DNA of 64,000 bases from Mrakia gelida (taxonomy: Eukaryota > Basidiomycota > Tremellomycetes > Cystofilobasidiales > Mrakiaceae): contig BRON01000010.1 in assembly GCA_024345305.1 (NCBI GenBank), forward strand, positions 1,488,001-1,552,000, in the 5' to 3' direction. Both the position numbers and the translations under genes were made by a program. The notes beneath the pieces were generated by a model. That model searched no databases. It was given only the letters and a program-made list of their open reading frames with translations, and had not been told where the DNA came from. Positions 27,401-39,593 of the stretch are shown piece after piece (positions within the stretch are counted from its first letter, which is position 1; each line of letters begins with the position of its first letter).

Positions 27401-30400
27401 CACCGCCGGAAAGGAGGTCACTGCCAAGATCGTCGAGGACGGAGAGAAGTACCGAGAGGGAGCAGGAGGGTTGATCTACACCCAGGAATGGCTGTTTCTC
27501 TCGTCTCTCTTTTGTGCGTACCTCCTTTCCCCTTTTCCACCGTTGTTGCTCTTCCCTGACCCTTTATCTGTCTCTTCGGAATCAACAGACGCTCGACACG
27601 GCCTCCCTGAAACTCAAGCGCTCGTCGAGGAGAACATCGCGAAGCTCTCTCGGTTCGAAAGTAAGTTTGTTTCAATCGGCTCGTCGTCGTAGTCTCTTCT
27701 GAGTCGAGCCTGATCTCATCTCATGTTTCTTCTTTATCTAGCCGTCGACTTCAAGATGAGGATCGCCGTGAGCCTCTCCCTCTGCTTCCCTCTCTCCCGT
27801 CTCGTTTAGCGACGCGTCTCGGTCGAGAACTGATCCCCTCTCTCTCCACCCCTCTTCCGGCTGACAGGTCCTTCGAGTAACTCAGCTGATGCGTCGGTCT
27901 TTCGACAACGGAGGTGCGGGGTGGCTCGACGTTCTAGAGGAGGTCGACGCCTGCTTGGAAACCCTTTCTCAGAAGAAGTTCTGGCTCCTCGAGGGTGAGC
28001 AACGCGTTGTTACTTCGGTGCCTTGTTCTGCTGGCGTTCTGACGCACTGTCTTCCCTCTTCCATAGGTATCTTGAGTGGTTCTGCTGCGAGGTTCGTGAT
28101 CCTCGTCGCGCAGAATCGCCTGAGGCTCTCCGTCGGTGAGCTCGCGTTCTTCCTTTCTTCGCTCTTCGAGAACCGCCCACTCACACCGACTTTGACTTTC
28201 TTAGGTTACGCTCGAGCCGCCAACGATGCTTTCATCCACATCGAAGCTTTCGCCGTCGCTCAAAATATTCGCTCTCAGTTCCCGTCCTCGTTTTCTTCGG
28301 CCGCTCCTCGTCCCCTCCCGCTTCTTCCCTCACAACTCCTCACCACTCTCGAAACCTCGGACTCGTCAACCAGTAACCCGTCAACAAGCTTTCTCGCTGA
28401 GATCCGAACGTCGTCGGGAGGAAGCTCACATCACTCGTCGTCCGTCGATTCGCCACACGAGGTCTCGGAGGGAGAGAAGGTCGCGTCGGCGTCGTCAGAA
28501 TCGAAGGCGCTGGACGACCTGACGTTCATGAGAGGATCGCTTCTCTTGGCTGCTGAACGAGATCCCAACGTACTCGTCGTCACGCTGCTGAAGATATTAT
28601 GCCAGGTGAGCACTACGTCGCGTCTCTTTCCTTCCAAACTCTGGTCCTTGCCGCTGACCCCAACGACTCATCTCCTTCTCAGTTTGTTCGAGCAGGTCAG
28701 TTCCGCTTGATGCCGTACCGATCTGGTAGAGCCTTACTGAATACATCCTTCGTACTTTCATCGCAGACTTCGGTGCCGTCGCACTCTACGACGAAACCAC
28801 GAAGTCCCTTCGTCTTCGAGGAGCTGGACCTTATTCGTCGCTGGAAGCTTACGACTTAGACTTTGCTCATCCGGAAGCTGCAACGCTGGCACCAACCTCG
28901 GTACTCCTTCACGTTTCTCGAACCAAGAGAGCGATCACCTCAATCTCGAGTCTTCAGAAGCTTCGAAGCGATCCGTTCTTCGATTCGAAACTCCCTCGCT
29001 CGATCCTCGTCCTTCCTCTCACTCAACAAGGCAGATACGTCGGAGTGAGTATTCGTCTCCCTCTCCATCCTTAATTTCACCGCCCTGACTTCGATCTCCT
29101 TTCCTTGCCTCCAGGTCCTCCTACTCTCGAGCAAAACGGTCGTCACTCCCTCCTCCCAAATCCCTCAGCTGACGGAAGTCGTTTCCTGCCTCGCCACCTT
29201 CGCCGCCATCGCTTTGGAGTCGTCTCAGTCCACCGCCAAGCTCGAGAGCATCGTCAACGAGAGGACAGTGAGACTTCAGGGCGCGCTCAGTGCGAAGACG
29301 ACGTTCCTGTCTCACAGTGAGTTCTGATCAACGACTGCGACGCGTCTCGATCCGTCCATTGCTGACCTTCTCTGTCCCTTCTTTCGCAGTGTCTCATGAG
29401 CTGCGAACTCCTCTATTTGCCGTCCTGGGTCTCGCTGCCGTCCTCGAGGACTCTCCTGGATTGAACTCCGTCCAAGTGAGTTCCTCGCAACGCGTCTTGT
29501 TCGAAGCTTCTGCTCGCTCTTGGAAACGCCTGCTTATCCTCGTGCTGTTATTCTTCAGCGAGAGCACCTCGCTACCATCAGAGCCTCGGGGGAAGATCTC
29601 CAGAACGTCGTCTCCAACATCCTCGACTTCAGTCGTCTCGAGCAAGGCGACCTCCAGCCCGAGTCTATCCCTTTCACGCTCCGAGACGTCATCGAATCTA
29701 CGCTCGACTCGGTGGCTACCCTCGCGAACAAGAAGGATCTCGATCTTGTTCTCGCCAACACGAGCTCATCGGATCCTCCAACCCTAGTGGGAGATCCCTT
29801 CCGGTGAGTTTCCGCGCGCTCTTCCCTCCTTCCTCTCCCTTCGAGACTGAACATGCCTTTTCCGTTCTTCTATTTCCAGGATCAAGCAAATCCTAGTCAA
29901 CCTCGCATCGAACGCAATCAAGTTCACGCCCGAAGGAGGGAACATCGTCGTTCGATGGAGGATCGAGCCTCGCGACTCGACGCACTCCCTCGTTCGAGTG
30001 AGCGTGGCCGACACGGGTGTTGGAATTCCTCCTCACAGTTAGTCTCTCTGCCTCTCACGTGGCAACTTCGAACTCGCCAAGACTGACCGTCTCTTTTTTT
30101 GCATTTCGACTCGCCCCAGAAATGGTTCGTCCCCCCTCCCTCGACTTCCCCTAGCTCTCGTCGACGCGTCTGACGCTTCCGCTTCTTCCTTCCATCAGGA
30201 CCGCCTCTTCAAATCGTTCAGTCAAATCGACAACAGTATCACTAGGTCTTACGGAGGAAGTGGTGAGCTTCAGTCCCTTTCCTCTCGTCTTGAGGTTGCA
30301 GCTGACTCCTCGTTCTCTTCGATCTTCGCAGGACTCGGTCTCGCGATCTCACAGAGCCTAGCTCGTTTGATGGGAGGATCCTGCTCGGCCAAGTCCGTCA

Positions 30401-32176
30401 TCAACGTCGGCTCGACGTTCTCCTTCTCCTTCCTTGTCACCACCCAAGAGGATTCGAGTACCGAGAACCCTTTCCCTCCTTTCCCTCCGGGTCGAAACGC
30501 GTTCGTTCTCGCCAGGCCTGGAGTCTTCAGGAAGACCGTTGAAGAAGAGTGAGTTGAAAGTCGCTTCGTTCCCACTCGTACATATCGAATCGAGGAGCGT
30601 GTTTTTTTGAGCGAGGATGAAGGGGGTGACCGGGTGAAGAGGAAGGAGGAAGGGAAGGAGTTGAGCGGTTGCGTCGCTTTCGCTGATCTACCCCTTCCTC
30701 TTCGGTATCGTCCAGGCTTCTGGCGTTCGGAGTCACCCCAGAAGTCGGGGACGACTTTTCTGATGCCTCTCCCAAGCTCTCCTCTGTCAAATACTCCGTC
30801 ATCCTCGTCGACGCTCGCTTGGTCACCTTCAGCGACGTCAAGGAGCTGAGAAAGCTTCAGCCCAATTGCAAGGTAAGACTTCCTTCGCCTCCGCTCGTTT
30901 CCCTCCGATCAAGCGAGCTGACCTCCTCTCTCATCGTCCTTCACAGATCCTCTTCTTCTCGCCAATCGCTCAGCTCTCCTCCACCATCGACCGTCTTGGA
31001 ATCGCTCACGCGGAGACGCTCGTCCGTCCTCTCCGCACGGCAGCCCTCTACGACGCAATCGCTCCAGTTCCTATCAGCTCAACTCTACCATCCCACAAGC
31101 CCAAACCTCGGTCTGAGATCGATCCTGAACTCGCTCGAGTGAGTCCTCGCCGTTTTTCTCTTCGCGACCCAGAAGACGCAGCTGATCTGAAACCCTCGCC
31201 GCGGATTTCCTCCTTCTCAGAAATATCCTCTTTCCATCCTTCTGGTCGACGACAACCGGGTCAACTGGTGAGTCTTTTTGTGGCTCTCAATTCTCTCCGA
31301 ACTCTCGAAATCGGGTCGCTGACCTTCACTTTTTTCATCCTCAGTCTCGTCGGTGCTCGTATTCTCGAGCGTGAGTCTGCCCTTTCTCCCTTTTTTCTCA
31401 TCTCTCGAGCTCTCTTCTCAACTTCCTTTACTCGATCATCCTTCAGGGTTCGGATACACCAATATCTCAACGGCGTTCGATGGTCTCGAAGCCGTCGAAA
31501 AGGCTGAAGCGAACGAGTTCGATCTCGTTCTTCTGGACCTTCAGTACGTCTTGTCTCTCTTCACGCTTCTTCTCTGAGTACCACACGATTGGCTGCTGAC
31601 TCAACTTGAAATTATTCCTCCCTCCTCCAGGATGCCTGTTCGTGACTCACTCCTCACCCTCCTCGCGCCCCAACCCCGTTCCTCCCCCCCCCTCTGCTGA
31701 CTTCGCACCTCCTCCCTCTCTCATCTCAGGTGCTCGATGGCTACAAGGCTAACGCTCGGATCGCTGCCTCGAGTCTCACCGGAAGCCCTTGCGTCGTTGC
31801 TCTGTGAGTCGTGGCCCTGCTGCTCCTCGCCCTCCCTCGACGACAAGACGACAACGAATCGAGCTGAACTCTTCTCGCGTTCTTCTCCCTCCTTTAGGTC
31901 TGCAAACACGGATGACGTGAGTTCCTCTCGCCTTCCTGCCTCTGGAGGGCTCGGGCGTGCTCCTTGCTTGAGCCTCTTCGACTCTTCCTTCGCGTTTTCA
32001 TCGAGGCTGACCTCGTTCTTTCGTTTCCTCCTCCGCAGGTCACGATGGATCAGGTTCATCGGCAGTCCTTCACGGCGTATCTATCCAAGCCTCTCTCGAT
32101 CCCTGCGTTGGCGGAAACCCTCATCATGGTCCACGGTCTTCGCCAGGAGAGAAAATCCTCGTCCAGCCTTTCGTAG
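21485..32176 (+). CDS. Hybrid histidine kinase with Ser/Thr-kinase-like, AAA, GAF and receiver domains (group X, Chk1/Mak2/Mak3 type)
   Basis: The phosphorelay sensor starts MLVPSSVDFEARGLSSVS. Domains in order: a protein-kinase-like C-lobe with GDIFSLGVAFYEIVTGQ and CLSRELDDRYSSIQSL (about 23010-23300); an AAA/ATPase with Walker A GVSGVGKS (about 23620) and LILVIDDAQWL (about 24230); a long helical region; GAF-like sequence from QFVRADFGAVALYDE (about 28690-29050); H-box SHELRTPLFAVLG (His codon 29396-29398); HATPase motifs NLASNAIKFTPEGG (about 29900), VADTGVGIPP (about 30010) and GSGLGLAISQSLARLMGG; and receiver LLVDDNRVNW (about 31245), phospho-acceptor Asp codon 31537-31539 and YLSKPLS (about 32090). 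All phosphotransfer residues are present, so it should be active; the kinase-like lobe may be degenerate. Roughly 30 introns, including tiny exons. In S. pombe such kinases sense oxidative stress; the signal here is unknown. Confidence 0.92.
30120..30124 (+). other. 5-nt microexon of the histidine kinase
   Basis: The upstream exon ends CCT CCT CAC A at 30037, followed by gttagt. The intron ends cgccccag at 30119. AAATG is followed by gttcgt at 30125, and the next exon starts GACCGCCTC after tccatcag. Joining gives IPPHKMDRLFKSFSQID, the conserved HATPase stretch, and no longer exon keeps this frame. Confidence 0.75.
31631..31637 (+). other. 7-nt microexon of the histidine kinase
   Basis: The exon carrying the receiver Asp ends at 31544 (GAC CTT CA) before gtacgt. 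The next acceptor is cctccag at 31630, GATGCCT follows, then gttcgt at 31638. The following exon starts GTGCTCGATGGC after ctcatctcag. Joined, this gives LLDLQMPVLDGY, the invariant receiver motif. Confidence 0.8.
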
Positions 32177-32612
32177 ATCTCGACGCGTCCCTCTCTCGTT
32201 ATTCCCTTCTTAATCTTCGTCTTCTCCTACGGTTTCTTTTGGGTTTTAGGTACATGTTGTGATTTAGATAACGCACAAACTCGGTCTTCTCTCTCTGTCT
32301 CTATATCTTCATGTCTGGAGCGGAAAGAAACTCGGAGATTGGACGCGTCGCAGAAAAAGGTCCGCGTCCCTCTCCTCATCCCTCAAGCTTCCTTTCACCC
32401 TCTCTCGACTCACATCTTCAAGCCAGAGTTTCACCAAACGATGCATCTGCGTCTTCCATTCCCTCTTTCAAGAGAAAATCTGAACGCTATCTATTATTTT
32501 TGTCGCCTCTCCGGCCTTCCCCGCAGAACACCGTCTCACCTCTCTCTTTCGAAACTCGTTCGACTCTTCTCCTCCCCAACGTCGAGCATCTCCCCAAAAG
32601 AAACCTCATCGA
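32177..32612. other. Kinase 3' flank and AhpD-like promoter region
   Basis: The 436-bp spacer follows the kinase stop. An ACGCGTC motif sits at about 32181. No gene is supported; the short open frames here lack splice or family features. Confidence 0.45.
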
Positions 32613-33829
32613 ATGTCCAGCACACCCTTCCCCATCCTCCTCGCCCATCTCTTGGCTCTAAACCCTCATTCGGACCCCTTCTCGCTCTATGCTCCTCTGC
32701 TCTGCTCCGTCCTCTCGAGGTTGAACGAGCCGGAGCTCATCGTCCTCCTGTTCGATGATCTATGCGAGAGACTGGAACCGGTTGGGGAAGGGAGGGTTCC
32801 CGACTGGGTTGGGTTGATTGGGAAGGATATTAGAGTTGCATTGAGCGAAAAGGCGATGTCGAAACTGGTGGTGGCCGTGAGGATACGGGAGGCGCTGTTG
32901 AAGGTGAGCTCGACCTCTCCTTCCTTTCCCTCCCTTCCCCACCGTTCCTCCAGCTCTTGCGCCAACAGCCAAGCTGACTTCCTTCATTTTCTCCTCTATC
33001 ATCCTCTAGTCCTTCCCTCTCATCGGCTTCCCTCTCACCATCTCGTCCCTCACCTCCTTCTCGACCCACCTTTCGACATCGCACCCGGACATCTGGCCGT
33101 CCATCCTTCAGATCGAGTCCCTCCACCCCTTCCCCACCGCTTTTGAGCCTCTCGATCCTCGAACACCTCTTCACAATCCCGTGGAGGACAAGAACGCGGT
33201 CCTCGAGGATGTTTCGAGAGGAAGGAAGCTATTCAACTCGATCTATGGGAAAGTCGCAGGTAAGCTCTTCCTCCTCCCCCATCTCCTCGCTACTCGAGAG
33301 CTCGCTAACCTCCTCGAACTCTTGACGCGATTGCCAGGTCGAGTCATCGAAAGTCTCCGATGGGGACATCCCAATCTGGTAGACTGTGCTCTCAAGTTGA
33401 TCGTTCGTCCTCTTTCTCTTTCGCCCATCCTCGACTCGAAACGCGTCGTCGTTGCCGAGCTGAACCTCGTTGTCTCGCTTCACAGTACACCCCCGTCCTC
33501 TCTGATCTCCGAATCCTCCAAGATCCACTCGACGCCTCCCTCCTCTGCCTCGTCCTTTGCTTCTCCTCTGATCTTCCTCCTCAAACGAAGGTTCGTCGCG
33601 ATCCCATCTTGCGCTCGCCTTCATTCTCTTTCATTCGCTGACCTGCCCCTCCTCGTCTAATCACTCGCAGGGTCACTTTCGAGGAGCTCAGAATCACAAG
33701 GCGACAGACGAGCAGCTGTACCAGCTTTTGAGCTCGGTGCGAGGACTGATGGAGTGGAAGGGAGAGAGGCTGAGGCTCGAGAGGATGGAGTTGGTCGGCA
33801 AGACCGAGGGGTTCGCTGGGAGGAGGTAG
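32613..33829 (+). CDS. AhpD-like / carboxymuconolactone decarboxylase-family protein
   Basis: The spliced frame starts MSSTPFPILLAHLLALNP and reads DDLCERLEPVGEGRVPDW, DIRVALSEKAMSKLVVAV, DIWPSILQIESLHPFPTA, GRVIESLRWGHPNLVDY and LDASLLCLVLCFSSDLPP. After an intron with a ctgacc branch, the AhpD-fold signature KGHFRGAQNHKATDEQLY follows, then the ending KTEGFAGRR at TAG 33829. Fungal members are often mitochondrial or peroxisomal. The redox CXXC pair of true AhpD is not apparent, so peroxidase activity should not be assumed. There are four or five introns. It is tail-to-tail with the pseudouridine synthase gene. Confidence 0.7.
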
Positions 33830-34100
33830 ATAGAGAACGCACGTAGGCAGTAGAAATCAACCCACTTAATCTATCTAGAATGAGTTTCAAGCTGATCGAA
33901 GGATGAAAGATGGCAGGGAGACAGACGCGTCGATCGTTCTTCCTCTTTCGCTCTTTCATCCTCTTTTATCAACGACCCGGCCATCCATCCCGTTCCATCA
34001 GCGGTAGGACACGACCAGATAGCCTATCCTCGCCTGGCAGTCCTTTCGTCGAAGCAGATCCTCGAACGCAAATGGAAAGCGAGACGGATCACCCATCTCA

Positions 34101-36659
34101 TCAAACCACCGCGGCCATCTGCTCCTCGTCCTCCACCTCAGGCTCAACCTCTACCACCTTCTCCTGCACCACCTTCTGTCCCACCACCTCCCCCTCCTTC
34201 TCGACCGCCCCACCCTTCCCCTGACCCTTCGCTCTCCCCTCCCACCCATCATCTCCATCCCAGTCCTCCCTCGCCCAAACAGGCAGACCCGTCTCGAACT
34301 CTCCGTAACTCGTCGAGTACCGAACGGCGTGAAGGTAGATGAAGAGTCTGTCGGGGTCGGGATCCGGTGCGAGAGGGATGTAGCATACGGGGCAGAACCC
34401 TGCTGGAGGAACGAAAGGTTTCGGTAGTGGAGAGGAGGGAGTTGTCGAAGAGGAAGCCGCGTCGACGTCTGGTGTTGATGGAGTAGGAGGAGGAGAGGCA
34501 AGAGGGTCGGTAGTGAGGTTGGGAGTGGCGAGGTTGGGTGTGGGCATTTTGGAGTACTGATTAGGAGGTTTGTGGACGAAGTTGGGAGTGTCGGAGTAGC
34601 GGTTTTTGGGGTAGTCGATGGGGAGATCCTTGTTGTTGAAGTGAGCGGCGAGGGAGTTGACGATTGCTGGGGATTTCGAGGCTTCCTGGGTGTAGAGGAC
34701 GACGTCTTTCCACCTACGAAACGAGAAAGAGAAGAGGAAAGAAGCGGAAGAGGAAGACGAGTCAGCGCAACGAAAACGAGACGAACGCAAAACAAGCTCG
34801 ACGCGACCGAGACAGGAGAGGTTTCACTCACCGAGCCCAATCCTCGCTCATATCCTTCATCCTCCTCAGCCGCCGAATGATCTCCCTAGCCTCCTCACTC
34901 AGCAGCACCGGACTCGAGCTCCCCACGTCCGCTCCAGTCTCCCGAGGCATCAGCTTCCTCTTCTTCTCGTTCACCTTCGCTAGCTCCTCAACCTCCTTCA
35001 ACATCGCTTCCTGACTCCCACTCGTGTCCACCGGCGCAAACGTCATCATCGCTAACCGAGCCTCCTCTGCCAGAGCTTCCCTCTCAGCGTCAGTCATGGG
35101 AGGTCCGTACTCCTTCTGGATCCGTTCGGGAGTTGGTGTTGGGACGATGTCGACTCCTCCCTTTCCTAGCGTTGGAGAAGCAGCCCAGACGGAGGTGAGG
35201 GCGTAGATGGGGTCGTTGGGGATGGGGTGTCCGAGGTACTGGAGATGAACTCGGATTTGATGGGCTGCGAGGGAGGAAGTCGAGGGAGGCAGAGCGAGGT
35301 TAGCTTGGACGCGTCGCGTAAATCTCGAGAGGACTCGCCTCAACGCGACGCGAGAGTTAGGAGATGAAGAAAGGATAGATGTGTACTCACTTCTTCCAGT
35401 GAAAGGTTTGCACTCGACAACACTCTCGTTCCTCGCCTCGTCGTAGAACTGCAACTCGAAGGTCGTCTTCGCTTCCTTTCCTTCGGGATGAACGATGACG
35501 AGACCTGAGGCCTTGTCGGCCGTGAGAAGAGGCTGGTCGACGACGATGAGTCCCCTGAATGACCGACGAGTTTCGAGAACAAGTGAATCAGCGGCTGAGA
35601 CGCGTCGTTGAGAAACGAACAACGGACGAGACGAGACGCGACGACTCACTCTGGGAACTTCCCTCTCACCCTCGCGAGATAAACCTTCTTGACCGTTCCA
35701 CCCAGAAAGTCCTTCTGAATCTTAGCAGCTGACTTCCCACTGAGAGCGAAGAACATGAGTCCTGAGGTGAGTCGATCGAGTCGGTTGACGGCTGAGAACG
35801 AGACGAGCGAGCGAGGGAGGGAGGGAAAAGGTCAGCTCGTCGCTTTTACTCGAATGTCTTGACTGAAAGAGGTTGACGAGAAAGAGGGAAGGGATCGAAC
35901 TGACTAAAGATCTTCTCGAACCCAAACTCTGGACTCTCGAGCATCTCTTTACACGAGTTCTTGTAGTACCTCCCTGAAGGGTGGACGGGGACGGATCCAG
36001 GCTTGTCGATGACGATATACTCTCCGTTAGGGTCGACGTGGATGATTTGGATAGGGTGGGCTGAAACGGGGGGTTCGTGACGGTGGACGACGTTCCTGTA
36101 GGCAGGAGCGAGGAGGGAGGTAGAAGAGACCAGTCAGGGCTGAGGGAGCGAGAGTCGAGTCAACGAGAGAGACAGAGCTGAAACTGACTGAAGAGCATCT
36201 CCGTTCTTGATGATAGTAGTCTGGGTAGCTTGAGCTCCGTTGATGGTTGTTACTCCAGCTTCGATGGCGTGTCGCTGAAGGAAGGGAAAGGAGCGAGGAT
36301 CGAGACGGAGGAGGGAAGGAAGGAAAAAGGTGAGCTTCGACGTTTCCAGCTCTCCTTGCCTTCGACGACTCTGCCTCGACTCACATAGTACTCCACAGAT
36401 CTGGAACGACAACGTAGACACAGCTGAAGTCAGTCCGCAGTTAGTTCCGATTGAAAAATACAGATTCTCGAGCTCACCGATCCCTGAACTCTGTGGACAC
36501 GATCTCGAGCAGCTCCCTTCCATGCCACCTCTGTTTGGCGAACGTCTTGTAAGGATAGTAGTAAGGCTCGACGTATTTCAGTCCGGGGTTCTGGCCTTGA
36601 GGGTAGACGACCTTCTTGGCAGCGGTAGGTAAAGAGGTCGACATGGCTCTCCTGAGCAT
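34101..36659 (-). CDS. PUS9: RluA-family tRNA pseudouridine synthase (Pus9/Rib2-like)
   Basis: The enzyme isomerises uridine to pseudouridine, in yeast at tRNA position 32. The start is [18 protein letters not shown], followed by [15 protein letters not shown] and the S4-like [15 protein letters not shown] (about 36220). Next come [33 protein letters not shown] (about 36000), the catalytic motif [14 protein letters not shown] (Asp, about 35785), [12 protein letters not shown] and [17 protein letters not shown] (about 35230). A C-terminal extension of more than 150 residues contains FCPVCYIPL and [18 protein letters not shown] (about 34330-34400). The deaminase domain of bifunctional Rib2 is absent, so the symbol PUS9 fits better. 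It is divergent from the DUF1764 gene with 110 bp between starts. Confidence 0.9.
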
Positions 36660-36769
36660 GAAAGGGTTGGAGGAGAGAAGGGAAGAAGGAAGGTTCAGAA
36701 AGCGTGAGCTCGAAAAGCTCTTCCTCCTTCCTCCCTTCCCCTTTCAACCAAAACTCTCAACTCCCAGCA

Positions 36770-37674
36770 ATGCCAAAAGATACTTCTTCCTCTTTCAAGC
36801 CTGCCGCCGCAGCCAAAAAGGTCAAATCTACTCCCATCTCTACCAGCAAACCAGCCAAGGCATCGAAGCAGCCCGTCGCTTCAACCTCCTCCTCCTCCTC
36901 GAAGCCCAAACCAACGGAGGACTTCGACATCGACTCCATCTTCTCAGCTCCTCCAGCTTCGACTTCAGCGCTTCCTCCTCCAACAGCTACTACCGCCTCC
37001 AAGAAGAAGAAGAAGGCCAAGAAGCCATCAGCAGACGGGAACGAGGGCGAGGAGCCAAAGAAGCAGGAGGTTGAGGTCTCTCGAGTTCAGACCGTCGTCG
37101 ATCCAAGTATTGGAGTCGGGAAGAAGGTCGAGGCTCCAGCTGGAGGCGTAGGAGAGATGGATGGGGATATGGAAGCGTTCAGGAACTCGAGGGGATCAGG
37201 AAGTGAGTTTTGCATCCGGGTCTGAGCCCTCGAAGGGAGGGAGGGAAGGAGGGAGGGAGAGTTGAGCTCGAAGCTGACCCGACCTGGTCTCGACTCGTTC
37301 TTCGCTCTTCTCTCTTTTCTCTCCCCGCAGAATCGACTGGGAGGAAGACCGAAGAAGGGTTCTCGATCTACAAGGAGGACAACCTGGGTATCAACGATGA
37401 GGAAGGAGGAGGTTCGTCGTCCGTCTTCTCTCGTCTTCTGATCCTCCGTCCGCGTCGCCGTCGAGCTCACCAGTTCTCGCCTCGTCCCTTCTCCATCTTC
37501 GTGTCTTCCTTCTCGAGTCAGACACCGATCTCTGTCCTTTCGACTGCCAATGCTGTGAGTGCCGTCGCCGTGCTCTGAGCTTCTCGTCGCGCTTTTGAAC
37601 TCTCCTCCCCGCCGCGACGAACGCTCACCATCGCGAACACTCGTATCTTCCTTCTCGGTTTCTCAGGCTACTAG
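36770..37674 (+). CDS. DUF1764-family protein
   Basis: The frame starts MPKDTSSSFKPAAAAKK, with a basic Lys/Ser/Pro-rich N-terminus containing a Lys-rich stretch near 37000-37025 that could be a nuclear or nucleolar signal. The conserved C-terminal part is GRKTEEGFSIYKEDNLGI (about 37330) and, after two introns, DTDLCPFDCQCCY before TAG at 37674. The CPFDCxCC ending is the hallmark of this eukaryotic family, whose biochemical role is unknown. The last exon is only eight coding bases. It shares a 110-bp divergent spacer with the pseudouridine synthase. Confidence 0.85.
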
Positions 37675-37999
37675 ATGTTCTGTGCCAGCTCAGAAGATCT
37701 GAATGGGTTTTGCGACCTTCTCTACAAACCGCGAGAAAGACGGTCCCTCGGTGCTCGTTCTTCGGCGACGAATCGACGCGTCGCTCCCTCGGTCGAAATC
37801 ACCTGCTCAGCTGGAAGACTTCTGGTTCCGATCGCCGAACACCTGCTTCAGGTAATGTTCTGACTCTGAGAGACCACAGCAACAATGTCAAGACCAACAG
37901 GACTCGGAAACATCTCGTTCGCGACCTTCTTCGTCGACCTCGCAACCTCGCTCGTCCACCCCTCTCCTCCCAACAACCACATCCTCTCTCTCGCCAATC

Positions 38000-39593
38000 A
38001 TGAGGTCCAAGCAATCTCGTCCTCTTCCCTCCTTCCCCACCGAGATTAAGAAGGAGATCCTTCGCCACTGCGACCCTCCGACTCTCGCCAACACGTCCCG
38101 CGCGTCGTTCGCCTTCTTGGAACTCTCCTCCCCTCTTCTCTATCGACACATCACCTTTCAAGGACCGAAGCCTTTGACGAAGTTCCTCTCCCTCGTGGTG
38201 AGTCCCCGCTTTCCTTCTTCGAGATAGGTGGTTTGCGCGAACGAAGAGCGCGAGTTGATCTTTTCTCGCTCTTCCCTTTTCAGGCCTCCGACAGACAGCC
38301 GCAACTCGAACCCTACCTCGATCTATCCCTCGTCCAATCCGTCACCTACATCGACGCGGAAGACCACTTCAGATCCACTCACCTTCACCCTCAACCCTCC
38401 CAACGCCTCCACCTCCCCTCTTCCTCCACCCCAGAAGTTCTCCCCCTCCAATCCCTCCAGATCGAGCTGCTTGAGGCCGATCGGGAACCAGCTTCGACAC
38501 GATCTTCAACCCAGTTGTCCTCAAAGTTCGAGGAGTTGCTCAGGCGAGCAAGAACAGGTACTCCGAGATCCTCCTGGACATCACGCAATGGACGAGACTT
38601 CGACAGTTAGACTTCGTCAACGCGTTCTTCCTAGGTAGCCCTTGGTGGATCAGCTCTCGAGCGGGAGTAGTCGAAGGAGTCAGAGGAATCAGAGGAATCG
38701 AAGAGCATCGAGCCAGGCCCTTACGCGCTGCCTACACCTTCTCCGTCAAGAACACCAAGTCTGCGCGAGATCGGATCCACAACGAGTTCGACCCTTTGGA
38801 GAACGACGATGAAGGAGGACTGTTGCTCATCCACGACGTGACGGTCATATTGGATTCAGAGGCGATCAGATCTCGTCTGGCGGACGAAATCGAGCAGTCG
38901 GTCGTGTTCTCTCGAATCACGCTTCTCGCTCAACCTAGCCTCGAAGCGCACGTCGCTCTCTTTCCTCCCTCTTTATGTTTCTCGCCTTTTTGCTCCGATG
39001 AGCTGACTTGCTCGCTCATTAATCTCATACTGCAGCTCGCTTGAACCTGGGCGAGTAGTTCTTTTCGCCTTGTCTTTCGTATCCCTCAGTCGCGTCGTCG
39101 TCGTCCACTTTCGTTCTGACCTTTCGCTTCTCTCCCTTCTCTCGTGCCTCCTCCAGAACAATCGACGACGAGACAGACTACTGGGCCGTCTCATCCGACA
39201 CGGAGTGAGTCCTTCTCTAGTTGCACTCATCGCGTTCCTGCCTGCTCGAGCGAGAACTGATCGCGTCGTCAACTCTTTTCGTTCGGCTTCGATTGCAGCG
39301 ACTGGGAGCCCGATCACAACAACACTGATCCTGCATTGTCAGAGTCGAAGACGGATTGGCCTTGGGGTACCATCAGGTTCGTATCGGAGATCCGAGGTCT
39401 CGACACTCCTCACTTCGCTCGTGTCGACGCGTCCTGACCACGTCTCCTTCGTCTCTCTCCTTCGTTCAGATACCACGGCACTCGAGGACGCCGAGACGAT
39501 GGGATAGGGCTCAATTGGTGTGAGGAGGCTAGGAGTTATGGGATCGGAATGAAGGGACGAGGGAACAAGAGACGAGGGAGAGGTGGTTGGTGA
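38000..39593 (+). pseudogene. F-box-like gene, paralogue of the one at 48.2-49.9 kb, with apparent frameshift
   Basis: The first exon reads LPSFPTEIKKEILRHCDP, TLANTSRASFAFLELSSP and LLYRHITFQGPKPLTKFL, an F-box-like start nearly identical to the minus-strand copy. After the intron (38200-38283) come QLEPYLDLSLVQSVTYID and LPSSSTPEVLPLQSLQIE. Then the frame must shift by one base near 38490 to reach FDTIFNPVVLKVRGVAQ and LLDITQWTRLRQLDFV, which match the paralogue. Later exons give TIDDETDYWAVSSDTD and YHGTRGRRDDGIGLNWC, ending at 39593. A second frame problem appears near 38975. It may be a young pseudogene, or the assembly may have an indel. SCF substrate receptor is a family-level guess. 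Confidence 0.6.
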
